The position numbers were made by a program, and so were the translations under genes. The notes under the pieces were generated by a model. It was not told the DNA's origin and did no database searches. It saw only the letters and a list, made by a program, of their open reading frames with translations. Positions 24,406 to 34,029 of a DNA stretch of 63,321 nucleotides are shown here, one piece after another; position 1 is the first letter of the stretch, and each line of letters starts with the position of its first letter. The DNA is from Lachnospiraceae bacterium (lineage in GTDB: Bacteria; Bacillota; Clostridia; Lachnospirales; Lachnospiraceae), in assembly GCA_003507655.1 (NCBI GenBank), contig DNUZ01000032.1:1-63321 (forward strand). The letters run 5' to 3'.

Positions 24406-26857
24406 ATATCCAATAAAATATATCGAAAATAATTTAGTATTAAATCAGGAGGGAGAGTGGTTTGCTTATTATGAATTGATACCATATAACTATTCTTTTT
24501 TGTCACCGGAACAGAAGATGCAGATACATGATGCATTGTTTCAGTTGGTAGCACAGAATCGTGAGGGAAAGATTCATGCTTTGCAGATTGCAACGGAAAG
24601 TTCATTGAGAAGCATTCAGGAGGCATCTAAAAAGAAGATCAAAGGGAAATTAAAGGAAACTGCTATAAGAATTGTGGATGAGCAGACGGAAGCGTTAGTT
24701 GAGATGATAGGAGAAAATCAGATTGACTATCGCTTTTTTATTGGGTTTAAACTGGTACCGGCAACAGAGGAATTTAGTGTGCAGGCTTTAAAGAAAACCG
24801 TCTTTGATTCTTTTTCAGAATTCATACATGAAGTCAACCATACGTTAATGGGGGATTTTACTGTTGTAAGTAATGATGAAATAGAACGTTTTAAGAAAAT
24901 GGAAAAATTATTAAAGGATAAGTTGAGCAGGCGTTTTAAGGTCAGACAGCTTGAGGCAAAGGATTTTGGTTATCTTATTGAACATTTGAATGGAAAAAGT
25001 GGTGTTTCTTATGAAGATTACCATTATCCTATGGAGATAATAAAAACCGATACAGAAAGTATTGTAAAGCAATATGACATTATTAAGCCGACAAGGTGCC
25101 TGATAGAAGAGCATCCTAAATATTTAAAACTTGACAGGGAAGAACGTGCCGTATATGTGGCGTACTTGTCTATTAGTGATATTGTAGGGGAACTGGACTT
25201 CCCATCCAGTGAGATTTTCTATTATCAACAACAACAGTTTGATTTTCCGATTGATACAAGTATTAATATTGAAATCGTTTCAAATAAGAAAGCATTGACA
25301 AAAGTGCGTAATAAGAAAAAGGAATTAAAGGATTTAGATAACCATGCATGGGAATCTAATACAGAAAGCAGTAATCAGGTTGAAGAGGCATTGTATGCAT
25401 CAGATGAATTAGAAGCAGTCTTAGATAAAACAAAAGAACCTATGCATAAATTAAGTTATGTTGTACGAGTTTGGGCGGATGATATAGAAGAACTGAAACG
25501 CAGGATCAATGCTGTAAAGGATTTTTATGATGATGTCCATATAAAACTGGTTCGTCCTTTTGGGGACATGCGTGGGTTGCATAGTGAATTTTATCCGGCA
25601 TCAAAACGTTATATGAATGATTATATACAGTATGTAAAAAGTGATTTTCTGGCAGGACTTGGGTTTGGTGCATCGCAGGTTTTAGGAGAAACTTGTGGAA
25701 TTTATATTGGTTATAACGTAGACACAAACAAAAATGTATATATACAACCGGCACTGGCGGCACAAGGCGTAAAGGGATCTGTGACAAATGCATTAGCAAT
25801 GGCATTTCTTGGATCTCTTGGAGGAGGAAAATCTTTTGCAAATAATCTGATCTGCTATTATGCGGCATTGTTTGGAGCAAAAGCACTTATTATAGATCCA
25901 AAATCAGAGCGTGGAGCATGGAAAGAAAAACTACCGGATATTTCAGAAGAGATTAATATAGTGAATCTTACCAGTGAAGAGAAAAATCAGGGATTGTTAG
26001 ATCCATATGTGATCATGAAAAATACAAAGGATGCTGAAAGTCTTGCAATAGATATTTTAACATTCTTAACAGGAATTTCAGGGCGTGATGGAAAAAAATT
26101 TCCGATTTTAAGAAATGCTGTTCGGACTGTAACGCAGCAGGAAAAAAGAGGGTTACTGTTGGTTATAAAAGAACTAAAACGTATGGATACAGAGTTGTCA
26201 CGAGAGATAGCAGAACATATAGAGTCTTTTACAGATTATGATTTTGCACGGCTTTTGTTTTCGGATGGAACAGTAAAACAGTCTATCAGTCTGGATAAAC
26301 AGATCAATATTTTACAGGTTGCAGATCTGGTACTGCCGGATGCAGAAACATCTTTTGAAGAGTACACAACGTTGGAACTGTTATCGATCTCCATGCTGAT
26401 TATCATTAGTACATTTGCTTTGGATTTTATTCACAGTGATAGAGGACAGTTCAAAATTGTTGATGAAGATGAGGCATGGGCATTTTTACAGGTTGCATCA
26501 GGAAAAACATTATCCAATAAGCTTGTAAGGGCAGGACGGAGTATGAATGCAGGTGTCTATTTTGTGACACAGAATACGGATGATTTGCAAGATGAAAAAA
26601 TGAAAAACAATATCGGATTAAAATTTGCTTTTCGTAGTACGGATATCCAGGAAATCAGAAAAACGTTAGAATTTTTTGGAATAGACAAAAATGACGAAGA
26701 AAATCAAAAAAGGCTTAGGAATCTTGAAAATGGACAATGTCTTATGCAGGATTTATATGGTCGTGTTGGTGTAGTGCAGATACATCCGGTATTTGAAGAT
26801 ATTTTTGATGCATTTGATACTCGTCCACCAGTTGAATCAGAAGAAGAGGTGGTTTGA
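24395..26857 (+). CDS. tcpF: VirB4-like conjugation ATPase (TcpF/ConE, Tn916 Orf16-like)
   Basis: 820 residues, TTG start overlapping tcpE. The N-terminal ~400 residues are the CagE/VirB4 membrane-proximal part; the C-terminal half is the motor: Walker A LGSLGGGKSF near residue 472, LIIDPKSERG, Walker B KIVDEDEAWAFL and VYFVTQNTDDLQD. Energises the transfer channel. Length matches Orf16/ConE. Confidence 0.92.
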   Translation: MKSKYPIKYIENNLVLNQEGEWFAYYELIPYNYSFLSPEQKMQIHDALFQLVAQNREGKIHALQIATESSLRSIQEASKKKIKGKLKETAIRIVDEQTEALVEMIGENQIDYRFFIGFKLVPATEEFSVQALKKTVFDSFSEFIHEVNHTLMGDFTVVSNDEIERFKKMEKLLKDKLSRRFKVRQLEAKDFGYLIEHLNGKSGVSYEDYHYPMEIIKTDTESIVKQYDIIKPTRCLIEEHPKYLKLDREERAVYVAYLSISDIVGELDFPSSEIFYYQQQQFDFPIDTSINIEIVSNKKALTKVRNKKKELKDLDNHAWESNTESSNQVEEALYASDELEAVLDKTKEPMHKLSYVVRVWADDIEELKRRINAVKDFYDDVHIKLVRPFGDMRGLHSEFYPASKRYMNDYIQYVKSDFLAGLGFGASQVLGETCGIYIGYNVDTNKNVYIQPALAAQGVKGSVTNALAMAFLGSLGGGKSFANNLICYYAALFGAKALIIDPKSERGAWKEKLPDISEEINIVNLTSEEKNQGLLDPYVIMKNTKDAESLAIDILTFLTGISGRDGKKFPILRNAVRTVTQQEKRGLLLVIKELKRMDTELSREIAEHIESFTDYDFARLLFSDGTVKQSISLDKQINILQVADLVLPDAETSFEEYTTLELLSISMLIIISTFALDFIHSDRGQFKIVDEDEAWAFLQVASGKTLSNKLVRAGRSMNAGVYFVTQNTDDLQDEKMKNNIGLKFAFRSTDIQEIRKTLEFFGIDKNDEENQKRLRNLENGQCLMQDLYGRVGVVQIHPVFEDIFDAFDTRPPVESEEEVV

Positions 26858-29286
26858 TGAAAAAGATAATTCGGAGTGTAGGAGTGTGTTTTGCCATAGC
26901 TGCCATTATTTTTACGGGTGTTTTATTGTGGGGGACGGTAGCACAGGCTTCAGGACTTGTAGATGATACAGTGGATGCAGCACATCTTTTTTCAAAATAT
27001 CCGCTAAAAAACTATAGGCTGGATTTTTATGTCAATTTGTCGGGAGGCTGGCTTCCGTGGAATTGGGGAGATAGTATTGGAAAAAGTGTTATGTATGGTT
27101 TGTACTGTCTGTCTGACTTTTTGTGGATCGTGTCTATGTATATTTCAAGTGCTACAGGATATGTGGTTCAGGAGGCATATAAGCTGGATTTCATTGATGA
27201 TATGATTTCAAAAATAGGAAAAAACATACAGGAACTTGCTGGAATTACAAAGAATGGAATATCAGCAAATGGTTTGTATGTAAAGTTGGTGTTCATTATC
27301 ATTATTATTGTTGGAATTTACATGGTGTATACGGGGTTAATAAAAAAGGAAACAAGCAAAGCTATGCATACTTTTTTGAATTTCGTGTTAGTATTTGTAT
27401 TTTCAGCCGCGTTTATTGCCTATGCTCCTAAATATATGGGCATGTTAAATGAGTTTTCAGCAGATTTATCAGCAGCAATCTTGGATACCGGAACAAAAGT
27501 ATTAAGTGTAGAAAAGGATGAAAAAGATAGTGTAGTACTGATAAGGGATTCATTATTTGCGATGCAGATCGAAAAACCATGGCTTCTATTACAATATGGA
27601 ACAACTGATAAAGAAGCCATTGGGGTTGACAGGGTAGAAAGATTATTGTCGGTCAGTCCGTCTTTAAATGGCGGTGAGGACAGAGAAAATGTTGTGAAGT
27701 CAGAAATAGAGGAACAGAACAACATGAATCTTACAATCACAGAAGTAGCACCACGGTTAGGAATGGTGTTATTTATATTTTTGTTAAACATCATCATTTC
27801 TATATTTGTGCTCTTATTGACTGGAATCATGGTGTTATCACAGATACTGTTTTTAATATTCTCATTAGTGCTTGTCATCAGTTTTTTAATATCTATGATG
27901 CCGGGACAGGAAAATAATTGGAAAAAAGCGGTTGTTAATCTGTTTAACACACTTATGGCACGGGTTGGTATTACTCTGATCATAACATTGGCATTTTGTA
28001 TTTCTAATATGTTTTACAGTATGTCTGGATCATATCCATTTGTATTGATGATGTTTTTGCAGATTGTTACGTTTGCAGGAATCTTTATGAAAATGAATGA
28101 TATATTGGGAGTCATGAATCTTAGTGCAAATGATTCGGGACAGTTAGGCAGAAAAATACTGAATAAATCGTACCGTCAGATACGAACGGGAAAACGAATG
28201 GGTAGAAAAATGGTAAGAAAAGTTGTCTCGCAAAGTTCTCAAAGACATGTTCCGCAAAGTACGGTAGAAAGTACAAATAAGGATGCAAGGGATAATACAA
28301 GTGTTCCGAAGCAGGAAATAAATAGTGCATCATCAACGAGTAAAAAAGAAATCAGAAAAAATGTTTCTGCAAAGAATGGTGAGGTAATCCCTGTGAGAGA
28401 GGAAGAACTTGAAAATGAACAGGGCGTAGTTCAAAGACAATCGCATACCACGCAAAAACAATACAGGGTACATAAGCAACCGGAAAAAATAAAAAGGGAA
28501 CAAAAAGAAAGACCTGTACAGTCGATTCAAAACAATGCGGAGCAAGTTATTGTGGAGAAAAAAGACACAGAGATTCCGGCAGGAAACAAGAATGTAAAAA
28601 AAGATTTCGTACGCCCAAATTATATTATGGTTCATAAGCAGGAAGAAAAAATGAAGAAGATAAAACAGTCTGATCCTGTCTTAAGAGAAACCAAAGAAGC
28701 TCCAAAAAGGATGAATATTAATAGAGAACAGCAGCAACAGCGATCAGTACCAGATAAAGCAAATCTAAGACAAAATATGGAGAGAGATGCTTTGTCAAAT
28801 GAAAACAATGGTCAAAAGAAAGGTGTTCAGGAAGTAGAGTCTTTAAAAATGAAACCAGGTGCAGAATATATGCCAGTACCGGTTAATAAAAAAAGTTTGG
28901 ACAGACAAAATTTAAATCGTCAAAATCCGGAAAGACAAGTTTGGGACCGGCAGGCATCGGTTAAAGGAGGGGGAGATAGACAAGGTCTAAGAGGGCAAAC
29001 TTTAAACAGGCAGATTTTAGATGAATCGGATGTAAATAAAAAAGTATCTAAAAATTCTAAGGAGAATACTCATGCCAGTGGCGTGATTGTAGAAAGAAAG
29101 CCTTCTACGGATGTAAGAAAAAATGTCACTGTGGTTTCAAACAGTAATCAGAAGGGAAACCTTCACGGTACAGTAATCAGAAATAATGTAAATATGAGAG
29201 TCAGCAGGAAATCACCAACTGTGAAAGCAACACCTGATAGTATCAGAAAGGAAAGGGTCAGAAAGAAAGCGGATGAGAAAAATTAA
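26857..29286 (+). CDS. VirB6-like channel protein (TcpH/ConG, Tn916 Orf15-like)
   Basis: ~809 residues; ATG overlaps the preceding TGA (TGATG). Signal/first span near residues 5-30, further spans ~90-115, ~145-160, ~170-195, and a cluster ~300-420. This is the multi-span VirB6-like core. From ~440 to the end it is a long Lys/Arg/Gln/Asn-rich, probably disordered tail with repeated RQ-containing units (LNRQNPERQ, LNRQILDES). The tail may bind DNA or other channel parts; that is inference. Confidence 0.82.
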   Translation: MKKIIRSVGVCFAIAAIIFTGVLLWGTVAQASGLVDDTVDAAHLFSKYPLKNYRLDFYVNLSGGWLPWNWGDSIGKSVMYGLYCLSDFLWIVSMYISSATGYVVQEAYKLDFIDDMISKIGKNIQELAGITKNGISANGLYVKLVFIIIIIVGIYMVYTGLIKKETSKAMHTFLNFVLVFVFSAAFIAYAPKYMGMLNEFSADLSAAILDTGTKVLSVEKDEKDSVVLIRDSLFAMQIEKPWLLLQYGTTDKEAIGVDRVERLLSVSPSLNGGEDRENVVKSEIEEQNNMNLTITEVAPRLGMVLFIFLLNIIISIFVLLLTGIMVLSQILFLIFSLVLVISFLISMMPGQENNWKKAVVNLFNTLMARVGITLIITLAFCISNMFYSMSGSYPFVLMMFLQIVTFAGIFMKMNDILGVMNLSANDSGQLGRKILNKSYRQIRTGKRMGRKMVRKVVSQSSQRHVPQSTVESTNKDARDNTSVPKQEINSASSTSKKEIRKNVSAKNGEVIPVREEELENEQGVVQRQSHTTQKQYRVHKQPEKIKREQKERPVQSIQNNAEQVIVEKKDTEIPAGNKNVKKDFVRPNYIMVHKQEEKMKKIKQSDPVLRETKEAPKRMNINREQQQQRSVPDKANLRQNMERDALSNENNGQKKGVQEVESLKMKPGAEYMPVPVNKKSLDRQNLNRQNPERQVWDRQASVKGGGDRQGLRGQTLNRQILDESDVNKKVSKNSKENTHASGVIVERKPSTDVRKNVTVVSNSNQKGNLHGTVIRNNVNMRVSRKSPTVKATPDSIRKERVRKKADEKN

Positions 29287-30283
29287 AAGGATTACCATAG
29301 TGGTCATGCTTTTATTATTTCTGCTTTTGATGGCTTTTTTTATCATAACTGCTGATGAAGATGAAAGACCTACTCCTGATCAGGTTGGAATTGTGGGATT
29401 AAATTTGTCAGAGGAAGTTTTAGCATATCAGGGGATTGTTGCTCAATATGCCGAGGAAAATGGTCTCTCTGAATATATACAATATCTGCTTGCCATTATG
29501 CAGGTAGAATCAGGAGGAAAAGGGAATGACGTTATGCAATGTTCAGAATCATTGGGAATGAAAAAGGATAGTCTGCTCCCGGAAGAGAGCATTAAGCAGG
29601 GATGTGCATATTTTGCAAAATTGCTGAAAGCAGCTTTAGATGCAGAATGTGATGTAAATACGGCAGTACAGGCATATAACTATGGTGGAAAATATGTGGA
29701 ATATGTAGCAGCAAATGGAAAAGTACATACGTTTGAATTGGCAGAGAACTTTGCAAAAGAAAAGTCAAAAGGCAAAAAGGTTCCATATAATGCTGCTATT
29801 GCGGTACAGACAAATGGAGGGTGGCGTTATCATTATGGAAATATGTTTTATGTATATCTGGTGTCACAGTATTTATATGTTCCAGAATTTACAGATGAGA
29901 CCGTCACGGCAATCATGACAGAAGCATTAAAGTATCAAGGATGGAAGTATGTTTTTGGAGGAAGTAATCCGGATACATCTTTTGATTGCAGTGGATTAGT
30001 GCAGTGGTGCTTTGGCAAGGCAGGTATTATGCTTCCAAGGACAGCACAACAGCAGTATGATTCAATGCAGCATATAGCATTTAGTGAGGCAAGTCCGGGA
30101 GATTTAGTTTTCTTTACAGGAACGTATGATTCGGGAACATATATTACGCATGTCGGAATCTATGTGGGAGATAACCGGATGTATCATGCAGGAAATCCAA
30201 TTGGATATGCAGATTTAACAACAGAATACTGGCAGAAACATATTGTATGTGCCGGAAGAATAAAAGAAGCAGGAGGAGAATAA
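29273..30283 (+). CDS. Bifunctional lysozyme / NlpC-P60 wall hydrolase (TcpG/CwlT-like)
   Basis: 336 residues. N-terminal membrane anchor (~8-27); a lytic transglycosylase/lysozyme-like domain ~45-190 (AIMQVESGGKG with the catalytic Glu; AVQAYNYGGKYV); and an NlpC/P60 domain ~215-336 with Cys in FDCSGLVQW and His in ITHVGIYVGD. It would open the peptidoglycan for the transfer apparatus, as Tn916 Orf14 and ICEBs1 CwlT do. Overlaps the previous gene by 14 bp. Confidence 0.92.
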   Translation: MRKIKRITIVVMLLLFLLLMAFFIITADEDERPTPDQVGIVGLNLSEEVLAYQGIVAQYAEENGLSEYIQYLLAIMQVESGGKGNDVMQCSESLGMKKDSLLPEESIKQGCAYFAKLLKAALDAECDVNTAVQAYNYGGKYVEYVAANGKVHTFELAENFAKEKSKGKKVPYNAAIAVQTNGGWRYHYGNMFYVYLVSQYLYVPEFTDETVTAIMTEALKYQGWKYVFGGSNPDTSFDCSGLVQWCFGKAGIMLPRTAQQQYDSMQHIAFSEASPGDLVFFTGTYDSGTYITHVGIYVGDNRMYHAGNPIGYADLTTEYWQKHIVCAGRIKEAGGE

Positions 30284-31210
30284 GTGAAAACATTATCAAA
30301 AAAAGAACATAAAGAGAATAAGATCAAAAAAGTATTGTATCAAAAAGAACCTGTGATACAGGTGGGGACAAATAAGAAAATGGTTATTATTTTGTGGTGC
30401 ATATTGATTCTGTCGGTTGTATTCGGAATTTATAAAAATTTCACTGCAATAGATAAACATACCGTACATGAAAAGAAAGTTATTCAGGAAAAAATGACAG
30501 ATACGAATGCCGTAGAAAATTTTGTGTTGTCCTATGCAAAAGTTTACTTTGAATGGAAACCGGATGCAGCGGTTTTAGATGAAAGATTAAAGAAATTAGA
30601 AAATTATACGAGTGCAGATTTACGGAAAATAAATGAAGAGAGCATCCGGGAAGATATTCCAACTACATCATGGGTCGAAGAGGCGAAGATATGGAGCATT
30701 GAAAAGAGCTCCAAAAAAGATTACCGTGTGGAATTTTCCGTAAAGCAGAAGATTCAGGAAGGGGATAAGAAAGAAAAGTATGAGTCATTTTATATTACCA
30801 ATGTACATAAGGATGCGAATGGTGCAATGGTCGTTACACAAAATCCTACTGTCTGTGGGGGATATTCAAAGTCAAATTATGAGAAGAAAGTAACTGTGAA
30901 TGATGGTAGTGTTGATAATAATGAACAATTAGAAATTGAAGAGTTTTTAGTTACATTCTTCAGATTATATCCGACTGCTGATGAAAAAGAACTTTCTTAT
31001 TATGCAGAAAAGAATGTTTTAAAGCCGATTCAAGAAAAGAACGATGTGTATGTATTGTCGGAAGTGGAAATTGTAAGTGCCGTAAAAGAAAAAAAGATTA
31101 CTTATGTGCAAGTTAATGTTACATATTTAGATCAACAGACAAAGGCTATGCAGATTTCACAATATGATTTGAAATTGAAAAAGGAAGGAAACTGGAAGAT
31201 CGTAAAATAA
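30284..31210 (+). CDS. tcpC: TcpC/ConB-like conjugation protein (Tn916 Orf13-like)
   Basis: 308 residues, GTG start directly after the previous stop. Cytoplasmic basic head, one membrane span (~37-53, MVIILWCILILSVVFGIY) and two extracellular NTF2-like lobes, the second starting near EEFLVTFFRLYPTADEKEL. This is the fold known for TcpC, a VirB8-like subunit at the outer face of the membrane. Last gene of the transfer operon. Confidence 0.85.
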   Translation: MKTLSKKEHKENKIKKVLYQKEPVIQVGTNKKMVIILWCILILSVVFGIYKNFTAIDKHTVHEKKVIQEKMTDTNAVENFVLSYAKVYFEWKPDAAVLDERLKKLENYTSADLRKINEESIREDIPTTSWVEEAKIWSIEKSSKKDYRVEFSVKQKIQEGDKKEKYESFYITNVHKDANGAMVVTQNPTVCGGYSKSNYEKKVTVNDGSVDNNEQLEIEEFLVTFFRLYPTADEKELSYYAEKNVLKPIQEKNDVYVLSEVEIVSAVKEKKITYVQVNVTYLDQQTKAMQISQYDLKLKKEGNWKIVK

Positions 31211-31231
31211 TATAAAAAGGAGAGGCGATTG

Positions 31232-31462
31232 ATGCGTAGATTAGGAACGTGGTGGAATAATGATGATATAGAAGTTTATCAGATAGAAGGGAGACCTATA
31301 GCATTATATGGTTGGAATGGGGAAGAATATTTAGACTGTTTTGAAGTGGCGGAAGAAATTGGAGGACGTTGGTTTAAACTTCTTCAAGGTGGTTTGAGTG
31401 TCCGTCCGATTTATGAACAAAGAGGAGATGACTTTGAAATTGTTGGCTATGAACTGTTGTAA
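31232..31462 (+). CDS. Small conserved-type protein after tcpC
   Basis: 76 residues, Trp-rich start (RRLGTWWNNDDIEVY) and compact acidic body with ALYGWNGEEYLDCFEV. AAGGAGAGG ends 6 bp before ATG 31232. Soluble. No family recognised; co-transcribed with the transfer operon. Confidence 0.6.
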   Translation: MRRLGTWWNNDDIEVYQIEGRPIALYGWNGEEYLDCFEVAEEIGGRWFKLLQGGLSVRPIYEQRGDDFEIVGYELL

Positions 31463-31505
31463 TAAAAGGATAAACAAAAAGATTTTTTAGTAAAAGTAAT
31501 TTATA

Positions 31506-31550
31506 GGTCTGCTTTTGAGCATTATTATGCTTAGAAGCAGGCTTATTTTT
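31506..31550 (+). terminator. Terminator of the transfer operon
   Basis: GTCTGCTT...AAGCAGGC hairpin followed by TTATTTTT. Confidence 0.7.
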
Positions 31551-31633
31551 ATTGATAAGAAGATATATAAAAGTAAATAGAAATGTGATACAATTTTGTT
31601 ATTATAAGAATGATAAAGCAAAGGAGAGCAAAA

Positions 31634-32740
31634 GTGGGTTTTAGAGAAATTGTAAAAGGAATTGGTAATTGTATATCAGGAAAGTATGATCAGGAAGTTA
31701 TAGATAAAGTTATTTTTTGGGATAAAGATAAGCAGACGGGTAATGAAGTCTATTTGCAGGAAATTGAAAGAATAGAGGAACTTTGTGGAGAGAACGAAAA
31801 GAAGAAAATCGAAAATGTAAAAAGGAATGTTTTAAAAGGTATAGAAGGAGAAAGGCAGACAAAAAGAAAGTTAGGATACTGCGATTTTTATTGTAATATT
31901 TTACATGATATAAAATTGAGTGATGGGGATTTGGAAAATCAGATAGATTTTCTTGTTATTACGAAAAAAATGTGTTTTATAATTGAATGTAAAAACAGAT
32001 CAGGTAAGGTGAAGATATTGAAAGACGGTCGTTTTTCAATAGGTACTTATAGAAATGGAGAATGGAAATCAGAGAAAATAGTATCTCCGGTAGAACAAAA
32101 TAATGAGCATGTGCAGTTGGTAAAAAATATATATAAAAGAAATTTAAAGGAATCATATAGAATATTGCAGCGTAAGGTTCCAAATGAATATTTTGTGCCA
32201 ATTTTAGTATGGGTAAATAATAGCAGTAAAATTGATGAGCGGGAGGCATCTGAAGATGTAAAGGCTGAATTAAAGGAACAATTTGTATACTTAGAGAGAT
32301 TAGTTACATTTATGAATCATATTTATTATGAATCTTCTTTACCGGAAAAGAGTGAGAAGGAAGTTAAACGAATATCAGAAATTTTTTATGATATACATAT
32401 GGAAAATGAAGAAAAATATCAAAATCTTAATAGGCATAGGGCATTAAAAACGGTTTTGAGAGAGTTGGAGGATGTTGATCCACAGGAACTTTTAAAAAGA
32501 GAATTAGAACATTATAGAAATAGTGATAGTGTAAAGAAAATATTAAATAGAGCAGGAGTGCGTTTGGAGTATAGAGAAAATTTTTTGAATGAGGAGATGA
32601 TCGGGCAGATCATTGAAATAATGCCAACAGATGTATGGGAGCTGCAAAAGAAGATACATAATAGTGGAAAATATACAAGAGAAAAGTTTGGAGATGATAT
32701 CATAGAAATTCTCGATAGGTATAGGGATATCATAGAGTAA
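31634..32740 (+). CDS. NERD-domain nuclease-like protein with HRDC-like C-terminus
   Basis: ~368 residues. GTG 31634 has AAGGAG at good spacing; ATG 31610 has none. The NERD domain spans ~70-200, with GIEGERQTKRKL, NQIDFLVI and FIIECKNRSG giving the E...D...ExK arrangement of the PD-(D/E)xK nuclease fold. The last ~45 residues (IGQIIEIMPTDVWELQKKIH, then KFGDDIIEILDRYRD) resemble the HRDC module of helicases, so a nucleic-acid binding tail is likely. Very AT-rich, between transfer genes and transposase: classic cargo position. A defence role is possible but unproven. Confidence 0.75.
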   Translation: MGFREIVKGIGNCISGKYDQEVIDKVIFWDKDKQTGNEVYLQEIERIEELCGENEKKKIENVKRNVLKGIEGERQTKRKLGYCDFYCNILHDIKLSDGDLENQIDFLVITKKMCFIIECKNRSGKVKILKDGRFSIGTYRNGEWKSEKIVSPVEQNNEHVQLVKNIYKRNLKESYRILQRKVPNEYFVPILVWVNNSSKIDEREASEDVKAELKEQFVYLERLVTFMNHIYYESSLPEKSEKEVKRISEIFYDIHMENEEKYQNLNRHRALKTVLRELEDVDPQELLKRELEHYRNSDSVKKILNRAGVRLEYRENFLNEEMIGQIIEIMPTDVWELQKKIHNSGKYTREKFGDDIIEILDRYRDIIE

Positions 32741-32791
32741 CGGGAAATGGAGAATACTGCAGACGTTAAAGTTTATAATTATTTAAAAACG

Positions 32792-32849
32792 AAAAGAGGC
32801 ATTGTAGACATCTGATAATAATAGAAATTGTCTATGGTGCTTCTTTTTT
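32792..32849 (+). terminator. Terminator before the transposase
   Basis: Imperfect hairpin AAGAGGCATTGTAGACA/TGTCTATGGTGCTTCTT followed by T6. Insulates the transposase from cargo transcription. Confidence 0.65.
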
Positions 32850-32868
32850 AATATATAATAAAGTTATG

Positions 32869-32898
32869 TTTGAGTAAAAATCTTTGAAAGTGTATAAT
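32869..32898 (+). promoter_or_regulatory. Candidate transposase promoter
   Basis: TTTGAG, 18 bp, then TATAAT (32893-32898), ~70 bp upstream of the start codon. Confidence 0.45.
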
Positions 32899-32967
32899 CG
32901 TAAATAATAAAGAGATAGATTAGAAAAATAAAGTAACAATTACGATAAAACTTGGGGAGAGATGAGT

Positions 32968-34008
32968 ATGAGAACGTTTAAACATTTGACCAAAGCAGAC
33001 AGAATAAAAATTGAAACCTTATTAAATGCAGGGCATAGTAAAAAAGAAATAGCGAATATTCTTCATGTTCATATTAGTACGATATATAGAGAAATAAAAA
33101 GAGGAGAATTTGAAGCATTAAACACAACTTTGGAAAAGGAAAAGCGTTATAGCTGTGATATGGCAGAAAAGAAATATCGAGAGAACTTAAAAGCCAAAGG
33201 ACCAGAACTGAAAATTGGAAAAGATTTAGAACTGGCATCATACATAGAAAATAAGATTGTTAGAGATGGCTATAGTCCTGAGGCGGTTATAGGAGAGATA
33301 AAGGAAACCGGGAAAGAATTTAAAACAGAAATTTGTGTGACTACATTATATAGTTATATAGATAAAGGGATTTTTTTGAAAGTTACTAATAAATCTCTTT
33401 CAGTAAAAGGAAAGCGGAAAAGGGAGTATAATAGGGTAAAGCGATATCAAAAGAGAGCCGGAATAGGTGAAAGTATTGAAAAGCGTCCAGAAAAGATTGA
33501 TAATAGGGAGGATTTTGGACATTGGGAGATGGATACAGTAAAGGGGAAACGTGGAAAGTCTAAAAATGTAATGCTGGTTTTAACGGAAAGAAAGACTAGA
33601 AATGAATTGATCTATAAGATGCCGGATGGAAAGACAGAATCTGTGATAAGAGTCCTGAACCGTTTGGAAAGAAAATGGGGTAAAAAATTTCAAGATGTGT
33701 TTAAAACAATTACTGTAGATAATGGAGCAGAATTTTCAGATTGTGAAGGGATGGAACATTCTGTTATTAAGAATGGAAACAGAACGAAAATTTATTATTG
33801 CCATCCGTATAGTAGTTGGGAACGTGGTTCAAATGAAGTGGCTAATAAAATGATACGTCGAAAGATACCTAAGGGAGAAAATTTTGATGCTAAAACTCAA
33901 AAGGAGATCAAAGATATAGAAAATTGGATAAATGATTATCCTAGAAGAATTTTTGGATATAAGACTGCAAGGCAGATGTTTGAACAGGAATTAGAGGCAT
34001 TGGAATAG
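32968..34008 (+). CDS. IS30-family DDE transposase of the element
   Basis: 346 residues. ATG 32968 is preferred (GGGGAGAG at ~6 bp); ATG 32962 also exists. N-terminal HTH_38 (KKEIANILHVHISTIYREIK), then an rve-type catalytic core with D189 (HWEMDTVKG), D251 (TVDNGAEF) and E285 (SWERGSNE), a 33-residue D-E spacing as in IS30. The C-terminus ends with the family's FGYKTARQMFEQE. All catalytic residues are intact. It lies 46 bp from the right end, and no second inverted-repeat copy is seen near 32.9 kb, so it is not a separate insertion sequence. It is the only recombinase in the element. Confidence 0.92.
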   Translation: MRTFKHLTKADRIKIETLLNAGHSKKEIANILHVHISTIYREIKRGEFEALNTTLEKEKRYSCDMAEKKYRENLKAKGPELKIGKDLELASYIENKIVRDGYSPEAVIGEIKETGKEFKTEICVTTLYSYIDKGIFLKVTNKSLSVKGKRKREYNRVKRYQKRAGIGESIEKRPEKIDNREDFGHWEMDTVKGKRGKSKNVMLVLTERKTRNELIYKMPDGKTESVIRVLNRLERKWGKKFQDVFKTITVDNGAEFSDCEGMEHSVIKNGNRTKIYYCHPYSSWERGSNEVANKMIRRKIPKGENFDAKTQKEIKDIENWINDYPRRIFGYKTARQMFEQELEALE

Positions 34009-34029
34009 GAAAAATTTTTTTAAAAAAAC

